Source of the DNA: CAYJAD01 sp964369995 | GTDB taxonomy: Bacteria; Desulfobacterota; Desulfovibrionia; Desulfovibrionales; Desulfovibrionaceae | DNA: 8,412 nt | Direction of reading: 5' to 3' | NCBI GenBank assembly: GCA_964369995.1 | Contig: CAYJHH010000126.1 | Location: forward strand, 1 to 8,412 | Shown: piece by piece, positions 5,153 to 8,412 of the stretch | How the letters are laid out: the number at the start of each line of letters is the position of its first letter | How positions within the stretch are numbered: the first letter of the stretch is position 1 | Notes under the pieces: generated by a model | What the model was told of the DNA's origin: nothing | The model's input: only the letters and a program-made list of their open reading frames with translations | Databases searched by the model: none | Made by a program: the position numbers and the translations under genes

Positions 5153-6943
5153 TTATACAATGCGTACTTTTATAAGTTCTGAGCCATCAGGCCCTAAGAG
5201 ATGTGTGGCGCAGGCAAGGCATGGGTCAAAACTGTGTAAAGTGCGTAAAACTTCCAAAGGTTGCATCGGCTTTGCCAAGGGGGTTCCAAGCAGTGAGGCT
5301 TCATAGGCACTGAGCATACCGTCTTGCGCTCTGGGGGCAGCATTCCAAGTGGTGGGCACCACGCATTGGTAATTTTTAATGCTTGTGTTTTCAATGGTAA
5401 TCCAATGCCCTAAAGCGCCGCGTGGCGCTTCGGTAAAGCCCACGCCTTGGGCTTTTTGCGGCCAGGTATGCGGTTCCCATTTGCTGGTGTTCACCACAGT
5501 GCTTTGTCCATTTTTACAATTGGTTATAAGTTTATCATAAAATACTTGCATGGTGCGCGCTGCCCATGTGGCTTCATACGAGCGAGCTACCAAGCGTCCC
5601 ATGGTGGATTGCATGGCAGAAAAAGGTACTTTCATGGCGGCGCAAATGTTATCCAGAGATTGCACCACTTCTGCATTTTTAAGGGCATACGCCACCAAAA
5701 GGCGAGCTAAAGGGCCCACTTCCATGGTATGCCCACGCCATCGCGGTGTTTTAATCCAGGAGTAGGGGCCTTGTTCATCCAATTGCTCAATGTTTGTGGC
5801 GCTTCCCTTGGTGTTTTTACCTAGGCGATAATGCGGCTGCGTTATGCCCTCAAAAGGGTGCAGAGCTTGCACATGGGGGGGATATGCATACCAAGAATGA
5901 TGCACCGCTTCTTGAATTTCATCATGGGCTTGTAAGTCCACAGGGTGCACTTCGTCAAAATTTCCATTGATAATGGCGCCGCGCGGTACCAGTAAACTGG
6001 TATTGGAATGATCATTGGCAATACTTGGAAAGTCTCCATAGCTGAGCACATTGTGCTTTGAAAGGCCGCCACCGTAATGAAACCACTCAGGATAAAATAA
6101 GCCTAAGGCTATGGTGTCTGGCATAAGCACTTGTTCGGCAAAGTCTTTACAACGAGTGATAAGCTGCTGCACAAGTTGTAAACGCTCCATATTAATGACA
6201 GTATCGCCGCCCACGGCATTCAGATTTATGGCCGTGGGAACACCGCCCACAAGCCAATTGGGATGGGGATTTTTTCCGCCAAAGACAGTATGAATACCTA
6301 TGGCATCTTTTTGAAAATCCAAAGCTTCCAAATAATGTGCCACCACCATAAGATTGGCCTCGGGAGAAAGTTTATACTCAGGATGCCCCCAATAGCCATT
6401 TTTGAAAATGCCCCATTGCCCCGATTGCACAAGATGGACGAGTTTTTCTTTAACGGAAGCAAAATACCCCGGCGAGCTCTGGGGCCAAGGGGAGAGGGAT
6501 TGTGCCAAAGCGGACGTGGCCTTAGCATCTGCCTTGGCAGCGCTCACAATATCTACCCAATCAAGACCGGCCAAATGATAAAAATGCACCAAATGATCAT
6601 GATACCAAAGGCAAAGTTGCATGAGGTTGCGAATGCAATTGGCATTGTCTGGTATATCAATTTGTAAGGCGTTTTCCACAGCGCGAACCGAGGCCAAGGC
6701 GTGAGTTCCGGTGCACACACCGCAAATGCGCTCAGTGAAGGCCCATGCATCGCGTGGGTCACGCCCTTGAAGGATAATTTCTAAACCGCGAAACATGGTA
6801 CCCGAAGATACTGCATTGGTGATGATATTTTCTTCATTGATATTTACTTCACAGCGTAAATGCCCTTCAATGCGGGTAATGGGGTCAATGATGAGACGTT
6901 TTCCTGCGGTGCTGACTTGGTGTTCTTGGGTGGTATTTGACAT
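5153..6943 (-). CDS. hyaB: membrane-bound [NiFe] hydrogenase large subunit
   Basis: The catalytic subunit, about 596 residues, close to E. coli HyaB. It holds the NiFe(CN)2CO site that oxidises H2. The N-terminal RIEGH motif is at residues 24-28. The two cysteine pairs that bind the metals are RICGVC (Cys74, Cys77) and DPCLAC (Cys575, Cys578); all are cysteine, so this is not a selenocysteine form. DPCLACATH ends at His581 and is followed by a 15-residue tail that the maturation protease should remove. Group-1 signatures such as RGLEIILQGRDPRDAWAF are present. There is no signal peptide; the subunit is exported with the small subunit. Two starts are possible: ATG at 6958, which overlaps the hyaA stop codon as ATGA, or ATG at 6943. 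I prefer 6943 because AAAGGA lies six bases upstream. It is the second gene of the operon, after hyaA. Confidence 0.96.
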   Translation of the reverse strand: MSNTTQEHQVSTAGKRLIIDPITRIEGHLRCEVNINEENIITNAVSSGTMFRGLEIILQGRDPRDAWAFTERICGVCTGTHALASVRAVENALQIDIPDNANCIRNLMQLCLWYHDHLVHFYHLAGLDWVDIVSAAKADAKATSALAQSLSPWPQSSPGYFASVKEKLVHLVQSGQWGIFKNGYWGHPEYKLSPEANLMVVAHYLEALDFQKDAIGIHTVFGGKNPHPNWLVGGVPTAINLNAVGGDTVINMERLQLVQQLITRCKDFAEQVLMPDTIALGLFYPEWFHYGGGLSKHNVLSYGDFPSIANDHSNTSLLVPRGAIINGNFDEVHPVDLQAHDEIQEAVHHSWYAYPPHVQALHPFEGITQPHYRLGKNTKGSATNIEQLDEQGPYSWIKTPRWRGHTMEVGPLARLLVAYALKNAEVVQSLDNICAAMKVPFSAMQSTMGRLVARSYEATWAARTMQVFYDKLITNCKNGQSTVVNTSKWEPHTWPQKAQGVGFTEAPRGALGHWITIENTSIKNYQCVVPTTWNAAPRAQDGMLSAYEASLLGTPLAKPMQPLEVLRTLHSFDPCLACATHLLGPDGSELIKVRIV

Positions 6944-6954
6944 GGGTATTCCTT

Positions 6955-8076
6955 TCATTCCTGCTCTTTTGTGATGTTTTGAGGCGATGCAGTATTTTGC
7001 TCCGAATCTTTTTTATTTTTGCGCACATGTGAAATGGTGCTGGCCACGGCATGGGCGCCCACAGCAACGCCCACGCCCGTGAGCAGGGCAGCTCCCACGG
7101 TATCGGCGGTGGCATGCACTCCTAGAGGAGGAATGCGGGTTATGCGTTCATAAAAACCGCCTCTGTCCCAAAAACCTTGTTCAGAACATCCAAGGCAACC
7201 ATGCCCCGATTGAATGGGGTAAGAAATACCATTATTCCATCGTGTAATGGGGCAAGCATTGTAGGTTGTTGGGCCTTTACAGCCCATTTTATACAGGCAT
7301 AACCCAAGGTTTGCTTGCGGGTCATCCCATGATTCCACAAATTGTCCGGCGTCAAAATGCGCTCGGCGTACGCATTGATCATGTACACGCTTGCCATAAA
7401 AAGCTTGGGGGCGCCCCTGAGCATCAAGGTTTGGTAAGGTGTCAAAGGTTATAAGATAGGCAAGCACAGCGCTCATGACATCCGGTATGGGCGGACAACC
7501 GGGAATGGTCACAATGGCTTTATTATGAATAAGCTCAGAAACAGCTTTGGACGTGGTGGGATTGGGGTGGGCATTATGCACACAACCCCATGAGGCGCAA
7601 TTGCCCCAAGCCACTATGGCTTTGGCATGGGCGGCTCCTTGCTGAAACTTTTCTAAAAAAGGTTTACCACCATCTATGCAATACATGCCGTCGTATCCCA
7701 AAGGAATATTGCCTTCCACCGCTAAAATGTACTGCCCTTTGTAATCTTTTATGGTTTGTTCAAAAGCATCTTGGGCTTGTTCTCCAGAAGCTGCCATAAG
7801 CACATCTTGATAATCTAAGGATATCATGGAGAGCACTATGTCTTGTGCCAGTGGGTGAGATGTTCGAATAAATGACTCTGTACAACATGAGCAGGAAAGA
7901 CCATTAATCCAAAGTACAGGAAGGCGAGGTTTTGTTTGCAGCGCATGGGCAATGCTTTCATGCCCTGTGGGGCCAAGCCCCAAGGCCACGGCAGTGATGG
8001 CGCAAAAACGTAGAAAGTCTCTACGTGAAATGCCGCGTTGTTGCACGCTTTCGTAAAACGAGGGTAAAGGTTTCAT
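6955..8076 (-). CDS. hyaA: membrane-bound [NiFe] hydrogenase small subunit precursor, six-cysteine (oxygen-tolerant) type
   Basis: A 373-residue iron-sulfur subunit that carries electrons from the NiFe site to cytochrome b. A Tat signal (SRRDFLRF, residues 17-24, then a hydrophobic stretch) probably ends at AHA|LQ after residue 45. The proximal cluster region has six cysteines: 62, 64, 65 (SCSCC), 160, 165 (NCASWGC) and 194 (PGCPP). Subtracting 45 gives 17, 19, 20, 115, 120 and 149, exactly the set that builds the [4Fe-3S] cluster of E. coli Hyd-1; ordinary enzymes lack 19 and 120. Distal-cluster ligands are His232, Cys235, Cys260 and Cys266; medial [3Fe-4S] ligands are Cys275, Cys294 and Cys297. 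A C-terminal membrane helix (about 322-347) and a charged tail anchor it to HyaC. The ribosome binding site is AAAAGGA (8084-8090). First gene of the operon. Confidence 0.96.
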   Translation of the reverse strand: MKPLPSFYESVQQRGISRRDFLRFCAITAVALGLGPTGHESIAHALQTKPRLPVLWINGLSCSCCTESFIRTSHPLAQDIVLSMISLDYQDVLMAASGEQAQDAFEQTIKDYKGQYILAVEGNIPLGYDGMYCIDGGKPFLEKFQQGAAHAKAIVAWGNCASWGCVHNAHPNPTTSKAVSELIHNKAIVTIPGCPPIPDVMSAVLAYLITFDTLPNLDAQGRPQAFYGKRVHDQCVRRAHFDAGQFVESWDDPQANLGLCLYKMGCKGPTTYNACPITRWNNGISYPIQSGHGCLGCSEQGFWDRGGFYERITRIPPLGVHATADTVGAALLTGVGVAVGAHAVASTISHVRKNKKDSEQNTASPQNITKEQE

Positions 8077-8098
8077 GCCTATATCCTTTTGTTAAATA

Positions 8099-8115
8099 TT
8101 ATACCCTAGGTATAA
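8099..8115. promoter_or_regulatory. inverted repeat in the hyaA upstream region, possible operator
   Basis: TTATACC (8099-8105) and GGTATAA (8109-8115) are perfect inverted arms around CTA. Read on the reverse strand, the downstream arm overlaps TATAAT (8098-8103), a perfect -10 sequence; start of transcription there would leave a leader of only about 15 bases before the hyaA ATG, and no good -35 box is present. A repressor or activator site is a reasonable guess; the family is unknown. Confidence 0.4.
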
Positions 8116-8183
8116 ATGTAAAAAGATAATAAAAATAGACAAATAGTATGCAAAGCAAGAAGTTTTTTATGTTGAGAAAAGGA

Positions 8184-8225
8184 TAAAAAAAACAGAAAAA
8201 GCACATTCCATGATAGAATGCGCTT
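8184..8225 (-). terminator. intrinsic terminator on the reverse strand
   Basis: On the reverse strand, AAGCGCATTC (from 8225 down to 8216) pairs over 10 bases, with one G-T wobble, with GAATGTGCTT (8208 to 8199) around the loop TATCATG. A T-rich tail of about 15 bases follows (A-rich at 8184-8198). This is a textbook form. It probably ends a transcript entering from beyond the right edge; if hya transcription starts further right, it would be an attenuator in the leader. Confidence 0.75.
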
Positions 8226-8308
8226 ACATTATGAATAAAAAAACTTTGAAAAAAGGATAAGAATAGAATGTCTTGGTGATTATTGAAGCTTTCAAAAAAA
8301 GAGTTTGA

Positions 8309-8331
8309 GGAAAAAACTTAAAGCTTTTTCC
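8309..8331. other. short A/T-rich hairpin
   Basis: GGAAAAA (8309-8315) pairs with TTTTTCC (8325-8331), and CT with AG inside (8317-8318 with 8322-8323), with one internal mismatch. On the reverse strand a run of seven Ts follows about ten bases later (A-run at 8294-8300), too far away for a standard terminator. Confidence 0.3.
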
Positions 8332-8363
8332 CCAGTGGAGTTTGCTAATTATTTAAGTAGTTA

Positions 8364-8406
8364 ATGCTTAAAAACGTGTTTCCACTCGTTTTTAAGAAAG
8401 GCACGC
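8364..8406 (+). repeat. 43-base hairpin repeat, copy 2
   Basis: Matches 3493-3535 at 39 of 43 positions. The stem (8367-8379 with 8384-8396) is kept: one A-T pair of copy 1 (3507/3514) is a G-C pair here (8378/8385), while one position has become a T-T mismatch (8377/8386). The downstream AAAGGCACGC is identical. The unit may continue past the window end. Confidence 0.8.
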
Positions 8407-8412
8407 CTGCTC

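Larger units (their letters stand above)
8077..8412. other. gene-free region upstream of hyaA
   Basis: 336 bases, very AT-rich, with no plausible gene on either strand. From left to right it holds the hyaA ribosome binding site, an inverted repeat with an embedded TATAAT on the reverse strand, a reverse-strand terminator, a small A/T-rich hairpin (8309-8331), and a hairpin repeat shared with 3493-3535. The hya promoter must lie here, most likely left of the terminator, but no convincing -35/-10 pair could be chosen by eye. Confidence 0.6.

Noticed and set aside
6263..6667. 134-codon forward open frame inside hyaB
   Set aside because: It lies wholly on the opposite strand of a well-supported large subunit gene and its translation shows no recognisable domain; it is a shadow of hyaB.
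5153..6943. Selenocysteine [NiFeSe] hydrogenase, as common in sulfate reducers
   Set aside because: The C-terminal metal-binding motif is DPCLAC with two normal cysteine codons and the subunit has a cleavable 15-residue tail.

Overview
The window looks like a piece of an anaerobic, host-associated or sediment bacterium, most probably a low-GC member of the Desulfovibrionaceae or a close relative. This is an inference from the gene set (a CRP/FNR regulator next to hybrid cluster protein, a membrane-bound [NiFe] hydrogenase operon, a flavin/ferredoxin fusion) and from overall sequence feel; no rRNA or other marker gene is present. All seven protein genes are complete. There are no tRNA or rRNA genes, CRISPR arrays or transposase genes.

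Layout. Positions 1-210 are a non-coding leader with a strong hairpin (72-114), a perfect CRP-type palindrome (core 139-154) and a likely -10 box. Next come two forward genes: a CRP/FNR-family regulator (211-888) and hcp, the hybrid cluster protein (1022-2653). A convergent junction (2654-2790) holds two fold-back structures. It is met from the right by a reverse gene for a flavin-binding pyridoxamine-phosphate-oxidase-like domain fused to two [4Fe-4S] motifs (2791-3459). A 383-base gene-free stretch (3460-3842) is packed with about seven consecutive hairpins, between two 11-base direct repeats. The rest is a reverse-strand operon, read from right to left: hyaA (small subunit), hyaB (large subunit), hyaC (cytochrome b) and hyaD (maturation protease), with overlapping or closely spaced ends and an apparent intrinsic terminator right after hyaD. 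The last 336 bases are gene-free. They carry a reverse-strand terminator, an inverted repeat near the hyaA start, and a second copy of a hairpin repeat that also occurs at 3493-3535.

How the genes work together. The regulator and Hcp probably form a nitrosative-stress module: the regulator senses a signal such as NO and Hcp reduces NO or hydroxylamine. The hya operon makes a periplasm-facing, Tat-exported, membrane-anchored uptake hydrogenase that passes electrons from H2 through iron-sulfur clusters to a diheme cytochrome b and on to quinone. Its small subunit carries all six cysteines typical of the oxygen-tolerant proximal [4Fe-3S] cluster, at exactly the E. coli Hyd-1 spacing. That is notable in what looks like an anaerobe. 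A shared theme of the window would be coping with oxidative and nitrosative stress, but this link is inference.

The least explained part is the multi-hairpin element at 3480-3779. One of its hairpins recurs at the right edge of the window with a compensatory base-pair change, which points to a dispersed, structured repeat or non-coding RNA family.
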